Origin: Gemmatimonadota bacterium
GTDB taxonomy: Bacteria; Gemmatimonadota; Gemmatimonadetes; Longimicrobiales; Gaopeijiaceae
Assembly (NCBI GenBank): GCA_022826565.1
Contig: JAJDUP010000012.1
Location: 1 to 64,000 of the forward strand
Length of the DNA: 64,000 nucleotides
Reading direction: 5' to 3'
Shown: one piece after another, positions 43,102 through 52,566 of the stretch
Layout of the letters: each line of letters starts with the position of its first letter
How positions within the stretch are numbered: the stretch's first letter is position 1
The notes under the pieces: generated by a model
Database searches by the model: none
Told to the model about the DNA's origin: nothing
The model's input: only the letters and a program-made list of their open reading frames with translations
Made by a program: the position numbers and the translations under genes

Positions 43102-44346
43102 TCACCCCACCTGTGCGGGACAATGACCACCCCACTTGGATGGACGTCCCCACCCGGGCCGTTCAGGGTCCATCAGTTCGTCGAACACAACCCGCATCAG
43201 CCCCTTGCGGTGCAGATCGACCAGGCGATGTCCTTCAAGAAAGAGTTCGGCAAAGCGCTCGTGGACGAGGATTTCCTGCATCGTGAAGAAGTCCCCGGGC
43301 ACAGCGTAGCCCGGTAGGCCCACGTCGCCACGCAACTCATTGAGAATGGCGGTCGCACCTGCGTATTCCCGCCGGTTCACGAGGGCCTCGGCAAGAATCA
43401 GACGCATGAGATCGTAGTGCACCAGCGGAATGTGATCGGAAGCCACCACATATTTCCGCTGATCGTAGTGGGGAGTCTGCTCGTCGCTTCCCAGCGCGCC
43501 GGAATGAAATACGGGAAGGCGCCGATCCGCGAGCCCGCTTGATGGATCGACCAGGAAGCTCGAACCTCCGGCTTCAGCTATTCCCTCCCACCATTGGTAC
43601 ATGAGGCCCACGCTCCTGTCGACGGACATTCGTTCGTAGACCGCGTTGACATGCGAAGAAGGGAAAACGGCGTCGTGTGAGAACCCCTGCGGAATCGCAG
43701 CCGCATCCGACGCCGCGCCTGCCCACTCCAGGAGCATGGCTCGGGCCTGGGCCCTTGCAGCCACGGCCGCCGCTTCATAGTCCGACCGCTGCGCCGCCCG
43801 AGCCACAGCTATCGCCCTTGTCAGCGTCTGCTCGGCGGCGTCGAGCAAATCCCGATCACTCAACAGTCTACCGTCTTCGGCAACGCTGCAAAACGTCATG
43901 CCCCTGTACAGATTGACCAGGCCAGAGGCCAGGAGTACCTGCGCCGTCAGTGCACTGGCCTCTGCCTCGGAGTCTCCCAGCACACGCTTGAACCGCTCCT
44001 CGGCTAGCCTGGCAGCGCCGCTCGCTCTAGCCCAGCGGGAGCCGATCCGGTCCATCGCCATTCCCCGGGTCTCATCGATCCGGCCCAGGTCGACGGCGTT
44101 GAATACTGACGAGGTGTCGGTGCTCTGCAGCACATCCGCAAGCAGGGCCTGCAGGACAACCCAGTAGTCGACCTCCTCGTAGACCGCGCCCTCGACACCG
44201 TTGGCTACGGCGGCCAGATCGTTGTCCAGGTCGTCGGAGGTCAGGCGATTGGGGTCGGAAACGGTCAGCACATCGCCGCAGGCGCCAAGGTACAGCATTA
44301 CGGTCACCAGCCAACCGAATCGTATCACCCCTTCAAGCCTGGCCAT
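43102..44346 (-). CDS. SusD/RagB-like lipoprotein, copy 1
   Basis: 414 aa from the ATG at 44346. A lipoprotein signal (GWLVTVMLYLGAC) is followed by the SusD N-terminal stretch (VSDPNRLTSDDL, then NGVEGAVYEEVDYWVVLQAL) and the C-terminal motif with LILAEALVNRREYAGATAIL, LNELRGDVGLPG and ERFAELFLEGHRLVDLHR, normal for SusD-like surface proteins. These are outer-membrane lipoproteins that bind nutrients for a SusC transporter. It is paralogous to the next gene, with the same lengths of conserved blocks. Convergent with the di-haem gene. Confidence 0.88.
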   Translation of the reverse strand: MARLEGVIRFGWLVTVMLYLGACGDVLTVSDPNRLTSDDLDNDLAAVANGVEGAVYEEVDYWVVLQALLADVLQSTDTSSVFNAVDLGRIDETRGMAMDRIGSRWARASGAARLAEERFKRVLGDSEAEASALTAQVLLASGLVNLYRGMTFCSVAEDGRLLSDRDLLDAAEQTLTRAIAVARAAQRSDYEAAAVAARAQARAMLLEWAGAASDAAAIPQGFSHDAVFPSSHVNAVYERMSVDRSVGLMYQWWEGIAEAGGSSFLVDPSSGLADRRLPVFHSGALGSDEQTPHYDQRKYVVASDHIPLVHYDLMRLILAEALVNRREYAGATAILNELRGDVGLPGYAVPGDFFTMQEILVHERFAELFLEGHRLVDLHRKGLMRVVFDELMDPERPGWGRPSKWGGHCPAQVG

Positions 44347-44444
44347 GCCGCACCCTGTTGCAGGAACGCGATGGGCGCGACCCCCATCCCGGCGGGTCGC
44401 GCCCATCTACTATCACCGCGAGAACATTCCCGCGGTCGACGACT

Positions 44445-45740
44445 CTATGCTCTTGGCAGACACCTCTGGAGCAGGTCGTCGTTGATGTTCGGGTTGTATA
44501 CCGCTTCAGCTGACGTCAGCGGGAACTTGGTCGGACGCCCGACTCCAAGCCGCTCCGGATCGTTCAGCGCCTCGAAGACATCACGCACGAGACCGTTGCG
44601 ATGCAGGTCGATCATGCGATGTCCTTCCATGAAGTGCTCCGCAAACCGTTCCCACAGGACGATCTCACCCATCGTGACCGGATCCGCTGGAACCTCGTGG
44701 CCCGGCAGTCCTACCGCCGCGCGCAGCTGATTGAGGATCCCGGTCGCGCCAGCGAAGTCACCGCTTCTGGCCATCGCTTCGGCGATAATCAACTGCATCC
44801 CGTCCGAGTGCAGCATCGGGATATCGTCGGTTTCGGCGTTGTACTTCCACTGGCTGTAGTGGGGCGTCTCGTTGTCGGTCGCCACTTCGCCGTCGAAGTA
44901 CACCGGAAGCCGCATGTCGGGCATTCCGCTGAGCGGGTCAGCCATGTGGCCCGGCTCGTCGCTCTTTGTGATCAGCGGCCACCACTTGTGCAACAGGCCC
45001 GCGGCCTCGTTGTAGTTCTTGGTGGTCACCAACACGATCCAGTTGATGCTCTCCTGGTTGAAGATCGCGTCGTACGAGAACCCGGCCGGGACGGCCGAAG
45101 CGTCCGCGACGGCACCCGCCCAGTCGCCGAGCATCATGCGTGTCTGCGCCCTTCCGGCGGTCGCGGCCAGGGCATAGTCCTGTCGACCCGCGGACTGCGC
45201 GGTCCCGATGGCAGTCGTGAGCTTGCGCTCGGCCTGCTCCAGCATCTGCATGTCGGTTACGACGTTGCCGGTTGGCTCGGCCACGGATTCGCAGAACGTC
45301 ATTCCGTTCAACATGTCCGCCAGACCACCGCCCAGCTGCACTTGCGCGGTGAGCGGACTGGACGCGCCTTCGGCGTCACCCAGCACCCGCTTGAACCGCG
45401 CTTCGGCATCCACCGCAAACCACTGGGCCCTCAGCCATGCGGACTGAGTGCCGCCAAGGGTGTTACGGGTGTAGTCCATCCGTCCGTGGTCGGTATCGTC
45501 GTAGCCGGACCAGGTTCCGGTGTGCTGGTACACATCGGCCAGCAAGGCTTGATAGACCACCCAGTTGTCCATCAGCTCGTGTACGGCACCTTCGACACCG
45601 TTGGCAACCGCGGGCAGTGCGCTATCCAGGTCGTCCGCCGTGTAGCGCTGCGGGTCGGACACCGTCAGAATATCGCACGCACCGAGAGCCAGGACGCCGA
45701 CGGCGACTGCAGTCAAACCCCTGAGTTTTGACGTGTTCAT
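44445..45740 (-). CDS. SusD/RagB-like lipoprotein, copy 2
   Basis: 431 aa. Lipobox in AVGVLALGAC, then VSDPQRYTADDLDSALPAVANG and later MQLIIAEAMARSGDFAGATG, LNQLRAAVGLPGHEVP and ERFAEHFMEGHRMIDLHRNG. The order and spacing of these blocks match copy 1 at 43102, so the pair arose by duplication. It lies 12 bp downstream of the SusC gene on the same strand, and is probably the genuine partner; copy 1 follows 98 bp downstream. Confidence 0.9.
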   Translation of the reverse strand: MNTSKLRGLTAVAVGVLALGACDILTVSDPQRYTADDLDSALPAVANGVEGAVHELMDNWVVYQALLADVYQHTGTWSGYDDTDHGRMDYTRNTLGGTQSAWLRAQWFAVDAEARFKRVLGDAEGASSPLTAQVQLGGGLADMLNGMTFCESVAEPTGNVVTDMQMLEQAERKLTTAIGTAQSAGRQDYALAATAGRAQTRMMLGDWAGAVADASAVPAGFSYDAIFNQESINWIVLVTTKNYNEAAGLLHKWWPLITKSDEPGHMADPLSGMPDMRLPVYFDGEVATDNETPHYSQWKYNAETDDIPMLHSDGMQLIIAEAMARSGDFAGATGILNQLRAAVGLPGHEVPADPVTMGEIVLWERFAEHFMEGHRMIDLHRNGLVRDVFEALNDPERLGVGRPTKFPLTSAEAVYNPNINDDLLQRCLPRA

Positions 45741-45752
45741 GGTTAGCCTCCC

Positions 45753-48725
45753 CTAGAATCTTGTCTTGAACGACAGCTGGAACCGCCTCGGTTGTGGCAT
45801 CCCGAGGAACGGTGACGTGCTGAAGTCGTCGCCGCCCCTGTACTGCTGGTTCGGGTCGGGGCAGTGGCAGTCGTCCCACCAGTGGAGGTTGTAGCCCGAC
45901 AGGGTCAGCGACGAGCGGCCCAGTCCGATGGAGCCCATCAGATCCTGCGGGAGCACGTAGGAGACGGACAACTCCTGCAGTCGGAGGTGATCCCTCTTGT
46001 CGATCGGGTACAGGAGGCGGAACATGTCGAGAAGCGAGTCGCTGGCGGGCGTCCGCTCGCCACCAGGACCCAGGAGCTCGAGGTATTCGTCGTACGCCAA
46101 CTGCCGTACACCATAGCCCCTGTCGGAGTTGCTCATGACCGCACCCCATTCACCACGGAACTGCAGGGCCACTCGCAGAGACTGGCCGATCGCAAAGTCG
46201 TGGAACATGGATGCCAGTTGTTCCGGCTGTCCGTTGCCGACATAGGTAAGGTAGGACGAGCGGCTGTGCCTGCGGGTAGTCGGATCCCAACCGGTGATCA
46301 CGCGGCTGCGCACCTCGAAAATCGGGAGGCCCACGTACAACCCACCGAGACGCCGGTGATGGTTCCAGCCGGTCAACTGCCCATTGGCGTCGTACACCGC
46401 CAGCGAGTCATCGACAGCCGTCTCTCCGAGATCCAGGATCTCGTTGTCAATCCACTCGAAGTTGGCGCCCGCCGACCAGCGGAAGTTGCTCTGGTCGATG
46501 ATCGTGGTGTTCACGGCGAGCTCAACGCCCCTGTTCAGGATCTCTCCCACGTTCTCGAGGCGACTCGAGCTGAAGCCTTCACTCGGAGGCAATGCGATTC
46601 CAAGCAGGGCGTTCTGCGTCACAGCGTGCCAATACGTAGCGTCCACGCCGATCTTGTCGTTCCACACGCCCATTTCCAGACCGGCCTCGTACTCGATCTT
46701 GTTCTCCGGTTCGAGGTCGGCGTTGCCCGGATTGCTCGGACGCACACCGGCGAGATCTTCCAGCACCGTGTTGGGCACGTAGGTCTGGAACTGCGCAAAG
46801 GCGCCGGGCGCCTTGCCGGCCATGCCTACCGCAGCCCGAACCTTCGCGCTGCTCACCCCTGGGAGCAGGCCGCCGGGCAGATTGTACGCCGCGTCGACCT
46901 TCGGGTAGAACTGGAAGCCGTAGTTGACTCCGAAGGCGCTGTTCCCATCCATGCGAACCGCAGCGGTCACGAAGAGATTGTCGAAGTCGAACCGGTTCTG
47001 CACAAAGGCACCGATGTTGACTTCCTCGAAGAAGGTCTCGCCGGCGAACGTCCGCGCGGCACCGGAGACAGTCGTCACACCCTCACCGGCATAGTCCTTA
47101 CCGGTCGCCATGGATGTCGAGATGATGTCCCAGTATCCCTGGGAACCGAAGGCGAGCGTTCCGCCCAGGCCACCCATGAAGGGCATGTTCCAGTCGAGGT
47201 TGCCGATATACTCGGCCGTGAACTTCCGCGCCTGCCGGTACCCGATGTTCCGCTCGCCATTCCTGCCGATATACGTGTAGTGGCGGCCGAAGGGCATCCA
47301 TCTGGTCTTCTGGTCGGCGACCGCGTCGAGACCGAAGGTGGCCCGGTGGGTGAAGTTGGGGAGCGGGTTGTAGTTCAGGTTGATCGATCCCGTCCACCGG
47401 TCGGCGTCCGAGAACGTCTCAAGGGCCTGTGCATCGGCCACGTTGACGTCCAGGCCGCCGCCGTACGGTTCGTCGGCCGTTGCGTTCAGCGGGTTGGTCA
47501 GGAGCGCGTTGGTGTAGATCCCGAGCCAGTTGTTACCCGACTGCACCGCCCAGATGCGGTTCCTGACGTATCCGGAGGTCACGCCAACCGTCAGGTTTTC
47601 GCCTGCCGTCCAGTTCAGGTTGACGCGCAGGTTGGCCTTCTTCTGATCGTTGGGCTTGATCGAGCCTTCCTCGTAGGCGAAACCGCCGGACACGAAGTAG
47701 GTGATCTCTTCCCCACCGCCGTCGACGGTCAGGTCGTAGCTGTTGATCAGGCCCTTCTCGATCAGCGTCTCATTCGGATCCCACGCAACCGTCCCGTCCG
47801 GGCCGCGGAAGTTGTCCCGCAGGCTGGTCGGGAAGTTCTTTCTGTGCTCGTTGAATCCGGTCGTCACGTTCAGCGAGAAGTTGGCCGGACTGTTGCTGCG
47901 GCCGCGCTTGGTGAAGATCTGGATCACGCCGCCCGACGCCTCGGAACCGTAGAGCGTCGACGCCGCCGGTCCCTTCAGGACCTCGACGCGGTCGATCTCG
48001 TCGGGGTTCAGGTCGGAGAGCCGGTCCTCGCCGGCACCGCCGCTGAAGGCACAGCAGGTGGTCGATCCACCGGCCGAGCTTCCCCACTCGGTCTGGCGCG
48101 CGTCCACGCGGACGCCATCGATGTAGATGACGGGACGCTGGCCGAGGCTGAAGGAGTCGGTGCCGCGAATCCGCAGCTCACGTCCCGCTCCCACGCCGCC
48201 GACCGTACCGATCGAGCGGACGCCGGGGATCCGGCCCTCGAGGGCCTGACCGAAGCTGGACAGCGGAGTCACTTCCGAGACCGCGGTAACGTCGAGCGAC
48301 GCCGCCGACGTACCCAGCTTGCGCCGCTCAACCGCACCAGCGGTGCCCGTGACGATGAGCTCGTCCATCGCCACAGCCGAGACTTCCATCTCGAACTGGA
48401 CGCTGGCGGCTCCGCCGGGCGACACGGTGACTTCCTGCGTCTGTGTCCCGTAGCCGACGTAGGTGGCCTGTACCGTGTAGGTACCCGCGGGAACCCGGTT
48501 GATCAGGAAACGGCCGCTGACGTTCGAAAGCCCGCCGAGCGAAGTTTCCAGGATCGAGATCTGGACGCCGTTGATCGGCTGTCCGGTTGTCGCTGCAACG
48601 ACCTGGCCGGTGACGGTCCCGTCCTGCGCGGCCGCCTGGGCCGGCAGAAGGAATGCCGCCGCGGCCGCCACAGCCAGGAGAGAGGAGAACCTCCCTCCCT
48701 TGGTAAGGTGGTAGCGTTGGGTCAT
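45753..48725 (-). CDS. SusC/RagA-family TonB-dependent outer-membrane transporter
   Basis: 990 aa from the ATG at 48725 (AAAAGGAG upstream; extra codons to 48782 not used). Signal peptide ending PAQAAAQ, then a CarboxypepD_reg-like domain (TGQVVAATTGQPINGVQISI), the plug (LEGRIPGVRSIGTVGGVGAG, then DRVEVLKGPAASTLYGSEASGG) and a beta-barrel ending in MPQPRRFQLSFKTRF with a terminal Phe. With the two SusD proteins it forms a nutrient uptake complex, substrate unknown. The plug has a vicinal Cys pair (GGSTTCCAFSGG), which is unusual. Its upstream region (48726-48899) carries a self-complementary GTCGCGCGCGCGAC. Confidence 0.93.
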   Translation of the reverse strand: MTQRYHLTKGGRFSSLLAVAAAAAFLLPAQAAAQDGTVTGQVVAATTGQPINGVQISILETSLGGLSNVSGRFLINRVPAGTYTVQATYVGYGTQTQEVTVSPGGAASVQFEMEVSAVAMDELIVTGTAGAVERRKLGTSAASLDVTAVSEVTPLSSFGQALEGRIPGVRSIGTVGGVGAGRELRIRGTDSFSLGQRPVIYIDGVRVDARQTEWGSSAGGSTTCCAFSGGAGEDRLSDLNPDEIDRVEVLKGPAASTLYGSEASGGVIQIFTKRGRSNSPANFSLNVTTGFNEHRKNFPTSLRDNFRGPDGTVAWDPNETLIEKGLINSYDLTVDGGGEEITYFVSGGFAYEEGSIKPNDQKKANLRVNLNWTAGENLTVGVTSGYVRNRIWAVQSGNNWLGIYTNALLTNPLNATADEPYGGGLDVNVADAQALETFSDADRWTGSINLNYNPLPNFTHRATFGLDAVADQKTRWMPFGRHYTYIGRNGERNIGYRQARKFTAEYIGNLDWNMPFMGGLGGTLAFGSQGYWDIISTSMATGKDYAGEGVTTVSGAARTFAGETFFEEVNIGAFVQNRFDFDNLFVTAAVRMDGNSAFGVNYGFQFYPKVDAAYNLPGGLLPGVSSAKVRAAVGMAGKAPGAFAQFQTYVPNTVLEDLAGVRPSNPGNADLEPENKIEYEAGLEMGVWNDKIGVDATYWHAVTQNALLGIALPPSEGFSSSRLENVGEILNRGVELAVNTTIIDQSNFRWSAGANFEWIDNEILDLGETAVDDSLAVYDANGQLTGWNHHRRLGGLYVGLPIFEVRSRVITGWDPTTRRHSRSSYLTYVGNGQPEQLASMFHDFAIGQSLRVALQFRGEWGAVMSNSDRGYGVRQLAYDEYLELLGPGGERTPASDSLLDMFRLLYPIDKRDHLRLQELSVSYVLPQDLMGSIGLGRSSLTLSGYNLHWWDDCHCPDPNQQYRGGDDFSTSPFLGMPQPRRFQLSFKTRF

Positions 48726-48847
48726 GTCGCCTCTCCTTTTTGGAGGTGGGTGACTAATTCGCGGTCGAAGGCCCCGTGCCATTCGCCGCTATCGTTACCG
48801 CAGAGCCACTGCGGCAATGTCCAATCCATAACCTTGACATAGTATGG

Positions 48848-48861
48848 GTCGCGCGCGCGAC
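48848..48861. promoter_or_regulatory. Self-complementary 14-mer before SusC
   Basis: GTCGCGCGCGCGAC is fully self-complementary, in the 174-bp gap between the DUF4340 gene end and SusC start, both leftward. It could end the ABC operon or serve as an operator for SusC. GC-rich alternating sequence of this kind can also arise by chance. Confidence 0.35.
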
Positions 48862-48899
48862 ACGCAATAACGACTTTGCCGGGGTGCGCCGGGGATGCG

Positions 48900-49838
48900 T
48901 CAGAAGATCTCGCCCAGCCCCTGTTCGACCCGTTCGGCCAGCGAGGTGACGGCGAAGGCGACAATGCGGGTCGTCTCGCTTCTGATGTAGTAGGGATCGC
49001 GCTCCGCCGCGTCGTCGCGCAGCAGTTCCACGAACCCGAGCAGTTCGCCCGAGTCGTCGAGATAGTCGACGCGCACCAGCGGTCTCGTGGTGGCCATGGC
49101 CGGCTCGGCGCCGTAACCCCCGATGGCGAGCTGGTCCACCCGCTCCATGAAGTTGGCGAATCCGGCGTCGGGGGTATCCGAATCCGCCTCGGTCCACTCC
49201 CCGGCCTCGGTGCGCGCCATCTCGCGAGTGCCGCCGCCCGGGACCGCGATCCGCACTGTCACGATATCGTCGTCGAGGAAATGGTGCAGCCAGCGCTCGC
49301 GGAGCGCGCCTTCCCCGATCCCGAAGGGCCGTGTGAGGTCACCTCCGATAACGTAGCCTGCCCCCGTTGCGGGTTCGACGGCGTAGCGATCCTGTCCGCC
49401 GAACGCCGAATCCCCCACCAGCAGCAGGCGCTGCTCGTCGACGAACCGGACTTCGATACGCTCGGCGGCCTCGTCAAGCCCGAAGCGCGCCATCGACTCC
49501 GGCGACAATTCGCCCAGGTCGCGGATCACTCTCAACTCGGCCAGTCGGCCCAGGAGGGTGCGCCCCGGGGCTCCGGCCGGGTACTCGAGCGTGTCGGACC
49601 GCACCTCGCCGTCGACCTCGATCGTCCAGAGGAAACCGTCGCCGTCGGCGCTGCGAGGCTGCAGTTCGACGGTCTTCTCGGGCGCGGTGTAGTGCACGGA
49701 AACCACGTCGGTGGTGTCGCGCTCCCAGATCAGGATCAGCGCATCCTCCTCCACGTAGCTCGTGTCGCGCATCCACGTCAGCAGCGCCCCGATCACCGCG
49801 AGAACCAGGAAGACGCCGTGCATCTTCAACGTCTTCAC
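48900..49838 (-). CDS. DUF4340 protein, ABC operon
   Basis: 312 aa from a GTG at 49838 that overlaps the stop of the GldG-like gene (GTGA). One membrane helix near the N-terminus (MHGVFLVLAVIGALLTWM) is followed by a periplasmic domain with repeated strands (VELQPRSADGDGFLWTIEVD, AERIEVRFVDEQRLLLVGD). DUF4340 proteins regularly accompany GldG-like transport auxiliary proteins. The family has no proven biochemical role. It is the last gene of the leftward ABC operon. Confidence 0.8.
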   Translation of the reverse strand: MKTLKMHGVFLVLAVIGALLTWMRDTSYVEEDALILIWERDTTDVVSVHYTAPEKTVELQPRSADGDGFLWTIEVDGEVRSDTLEYPAGAPGRTLLGRLAELRVIRDLGELSPESMARFGLDEAAERIEVRFVDEQRLLLVGDSAFGGQDRYAVEPATGAGYVIGGDLTRPFGIGEGALRERWLHHFLDDDIVTVRIAVPGGGTREMARTEAGEWTEADSDTPDAGFANFMERVDQLAIGGYGAEPAMATTRPLVRVDYLDDSGELLGFVELLRDDAAERDPYYIRSETTRIVAFAVTSLAERVEQGLGEIF

Positions 49839-51838
49839 TCCGCATCCCCTTCCACGGCAGCCGGAGACCTGCGCCGGCCGTAGAGCGTGGCGACACCCAC
49901 CGCAAGCACCAGCGCGGGGGCTCCGAAGATGATGGCGTAGAACCACGTTACGTTCTCGGCCTGGGTGTGCATGATCGGCACATCCTCTTCCGACACCACC
50001 TCGCCGGCGAACTCTTCCTCGCCTCCCAGCCAGCGGATCCCGTCGGCGACGACGAACTGGTTCGCGCGAATGGAGACCAGGACCAGGTCGGTGAAGACCT
50101 CCGCGTCACCGAACACGAGGGCCCGCAACCCGGCGCGGGAGGCGGCGGACACCTCCTCCTGTTCGGTCTCCGCACCACCCTCCGGATCCTCCGCGTCGTC
50201 AGCGGCGGGCTGCTCGACGCCGCCGTCCCCGGTCCACTCCACCGCGGCCACCAGTCCGTAGCTCTCCTTCACCTCGGTCTCGTCGTCGAACCGGAAGTCG
50301 CCGTTCAGGTCGGAGTAGCTGGACGGGAGCGAGTTGACGACCAGGCTGGTGCGGCGGCCGGGGACGGTGTCCGGAATCGTGAAGCTGCCGGAGCCGATCA
50401 TCACGATGTCGCCGCCGGCGCGGCCGACGGTGGTCACGGAAGGGTGGGTAGAGAAGCGGTTCGTGACGATGAAGCGCCGGTCGGCCACGGTCGGCGGGGT
50501 GCCGGGCATGAAGCGCTGATCGTCGATGACCATCGGCGGGCTGTAGTCCACGCCCAGATAGTCGCGAAGCTCGTCGATCTGGAAGTCGGAGCGGGATTCC
50601 ATCGCCAGGAGGAGCGCGCCGCCCCGGTCGAGATACTCCCGCACCGCGTTCATCTCGGCATCGAGGAAGGCGCTCTGCGGCCCCAGGATCATCACCATCG
50701 CGGCATCGTCGGGAATCCGGTCGCCCAGGCCCTCGCCGATCCCGATATCCCGCACCTCGTAGTTGAGGATCCCGAGCATCTCGCGCAGCGCTCGCGGCGG
50801 CGGACCCTGATCCACTTCCGATTCCATCCCCGGGCGCCAGTCGCGGAGCGACGGTGGCTGGTCCGGTTCGGGCTCGTCCGCGGAGAGCGGGTCGTTGAAC
50901 TCGCCGTGGCCCTTGGTCATGTAGACGAAGCGACGCGAGCGGTTCAGCTGGAGCAGCGCCTGCTGCACATGGCTGTCGAGGATGCGGAGCCTGCCGCGCG
51001 CCTCGTCGAGATCGAGCAGGAAGCCGACGCTCTCGGTCCGGCCGTTCAGGCGCAGGAACAGTTCACCGTCGTTTCGGGCGTTGAAATCCTCGGCCGCGTC
51101 CGGGTTCGAGTAGCGGTCGTACTCGGCGATCGTAACCTTGCCCGTGGCCCGCGCCAGCTCGTCCAGATAGTTGCGAACCTCGTCCTTGACCGCATTGACC
51201 TCCGGGAAGAAGAGGGCCGTCTCGAGCGTGCCGTCCATGTTGCGCACGATCTCCTGCACCGACTCGCCCGGCGTGGCCGTCTTGAAGTAGCTGAAGTCGG
51301 CGGTCTGGTTGAGCGCCGACGTGATGTATCCGACAAACACCAGCGCCGATCCGCCCATCGCCAGGCTCAGTCCGTTCGTGACGGTTTCGCGCACCCGCAT
51401 GGCGTCGACTTGCGCCGCGCCCGCGCTGCCCCCTCTCGCCAGCGCCCACTGCGCGCCCAGCACGGGCAGCAGCGACCCGGCCAGCAACATGGGGCAGGCC
51501 ACCAGGAAGAAGCGCCGGAAGCGGATCTCGGTCCGGATCTCTTCGAACTCGATGCCGAGCAGCTCCATGCCGCCCTCGGTGCCGGGAACATAGCCCGCCA
51601 GCGCCAGAGCGCACCCCGCGTATCCGAACGCAAACACCGCCTCGACCGACCGCCTGTCGCCTTCGGCACCCCGCCAGATCGCGAAGCGCCAGACCGTGGC
51701 CGCGACGACGGCGCCGCTGCCGAGGATGATGAGCGGCAAGTGCAGCCAGGCGATCCCGTCGAGGACCCGGACGGCCGTGAAGACCACGACGAGGCCCGCG
51801 AGCAGGAGCCAGGTCAGCCACCCTTGCTTCATTCCCAT
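49835..51838 (-). CDS. GldG-like ABC transport auxiliary protein
   Basis: 667 aa. Several N-terminal membrane helices (LTWLLLAGLVVVFTAVRVLD and others), a large periplasmic domain with NAVREYLDRGGALLLAMESR and DAAMVMILGPQSAFLDAEMN, and a C-terminal helix (AIIFGAPALVLAVGVATLYG). This is the ABC_transp_aux/GldG architecture. GldG works with GldF and an ATPase, in gliding or export depending on the organism. Its start overlaps the permease gene by 10 bp. No gliding genes other than these are visible, so the substrate remains unknown. Confidence 0.85.
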   Translation of the reverse strand: MGMKQGWLTWLLLAGLVVVFTAVRVLDGIAWLHLPLIILGSGAVVAATVWRFAIWRGAEGDRRSVEAVFAFGYAGCALALAGYVPGTEGGMELLGIEFEEIRTEIRFRRFFLVACPMLLAGSLLPVLGAQWALARGGSAGAAQVDAMRVRETVTNGLSLAMGGSALVFVGYITSALNQTADFSYFKTATPGESVQEIVRNMDGTLETALFFPEVNAVKDEVRNYLDELARATGKVTIAEYDRYSNPDAAEDFNARNDGELFLRLNGRTESVGFLLDLDEARGRLRILDSHVQQALLQLNRSRRFVYMTKGHGEFNDPLSADEPEPDQPPSLRDWRPGMESEVDQGPPPRALREMLGILNYEVRDIGIGEGLGDRIPDDAAMVMILGPQSAFLDAEMNAVREYLDRGGALLLAMESRSDFQIDELRDYLGVDYSPPMVIDDQRFMPGTPPTVADRRFIVTNRFSTHPSVTTVGRAGGDIVMIGSGSFTIPDTVPGRRTSLVVNSLPSSYSDLNGDFRFDDETEVKESYGLVAAVEWTGDGGVEQPAADDAEDPEGGAETEQEEVSAASRAGLRALVFGDAEVFTDLVLVSIRANQFVVADGIRWLGGEEEFAGEVVSEEDVPIMHTQAENVTWFYAIIFGAPALVLAVGVATLYGRRRSPAAVEGDAE

Positions 51839-52566
51839 CGCTTTGCCTCCATGACTTTCGTCGCCGCGAAGAGGAAGAAGTACGTCACCGCCATGTAGTA
51901 CGCGACGTCGCGCAGGTGGAGCAGGCCGGACAGGAAGCCCGCGAAGTGCCGCCCGTGGATCGCGAAGGCCGCGAAGACCCGCGACAGCGGCGCCCCGACG
52001 ATCTGCGACAGTTCCCAGAAGAGGAACATCACGCCGGTGATGACCGCGGCGATGGCAGCCGCAACGAGCTGGTGGCGGGTCAGGGAGGTGGCGAAGACCC
52101 CGATCGAGAGGACCGCGGAGCCGAGCAGGACCAGGCCGAGGTAGCCGATCAGGATGTGGCCGACCGCGATCTTGCCGTTGACCAGGATGAGCAGCGGGAT
52201 GTAGAGCGTCGCGACGGTAATGGCCGAGAGGAACGCCAGCGCCGAGAGGAACTTGCCGAGGACGATCTCCCAGTCCCGCACGGGCGAGGTGTCGAGGAGG
52301 AGCTGGGTGCCGGTCTGGCGCTCCTCGGCGATGAGGCGGATGGAGAGCGCCACCGCCGCGACCGCCGTGAGTCCACTGGCGTTGTAGAAGAATCCCGCCA
52401 GCACCAGCCCGGACAGACGTTCTCCGGCCTCGGGCCCCAGCGCGGTGGCGTAGAAGAACACGCCGTCGAGCAGCAGTACTACCGCGGCCACGATGTACCC
52501 CATCGGCGAGCGGACGTAGGTCTGCAGCTCACGCCGAAAGATGATCCCGGTGGCTCGCAGGTTCAT
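51829..52566 (-). CDS. ABC-2 type permease (GldF-like)
   Basis: 245 aa from the ATG at 52566, overlapping the ATPase stop (ATGA). Six hydrophobic segments, including MGYIVAAVVLLLDGVFFYAT, GLTAVAAVALSIRLIAEER and HILIGYLGLVLLGSAVLSI; the loop LIAEERQTGTQLLLDTSPV is characteristic of ABC-2 permeases of the GldF type. It forms the membrane channel with the ATPase and GldG-like subunit. The open frame continues further upstream only as a shadow of the ATPase gene. Confidence 0.88.
   Translation of the reverse strand: MNLRATGIIFRRELQTYVRSPMGYIVAAVVLLLDGVFFYATALGPEAGERLSGLVLAGFFYNASGLTAVAAVALSIRLIAEERQTGTQLLLDTSPVRDWEIVLGKFLSALAFLSAITVATLYIPLLILVNGKIAVGHILIGYLGLVLLGSAVLSIGVFATSLTRHQLVAAAIAAVITGVMFLFWELSQIVGAPLSRVFAAFAIHGRHFAGFLSGLLHLRDVAYYMAVTYFFLFAATKVMEAKRWE

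Noticed and set aside
45864..48842. 992-codon open frame opposite SusC
   Set aside because: The minus strand has an unmistakable SusC protein with signal and ribosome site. The plus frame translates to Arg/Val/Gly-rich sequence with no motif.
49367..51898. 843-codon frame opposite the GldG-like gene
   Set aside because: The opposing gene has overlapping starts with its operon and a known architecture; this frame is rich in Arg, Gly and Pro, a typical shadow.
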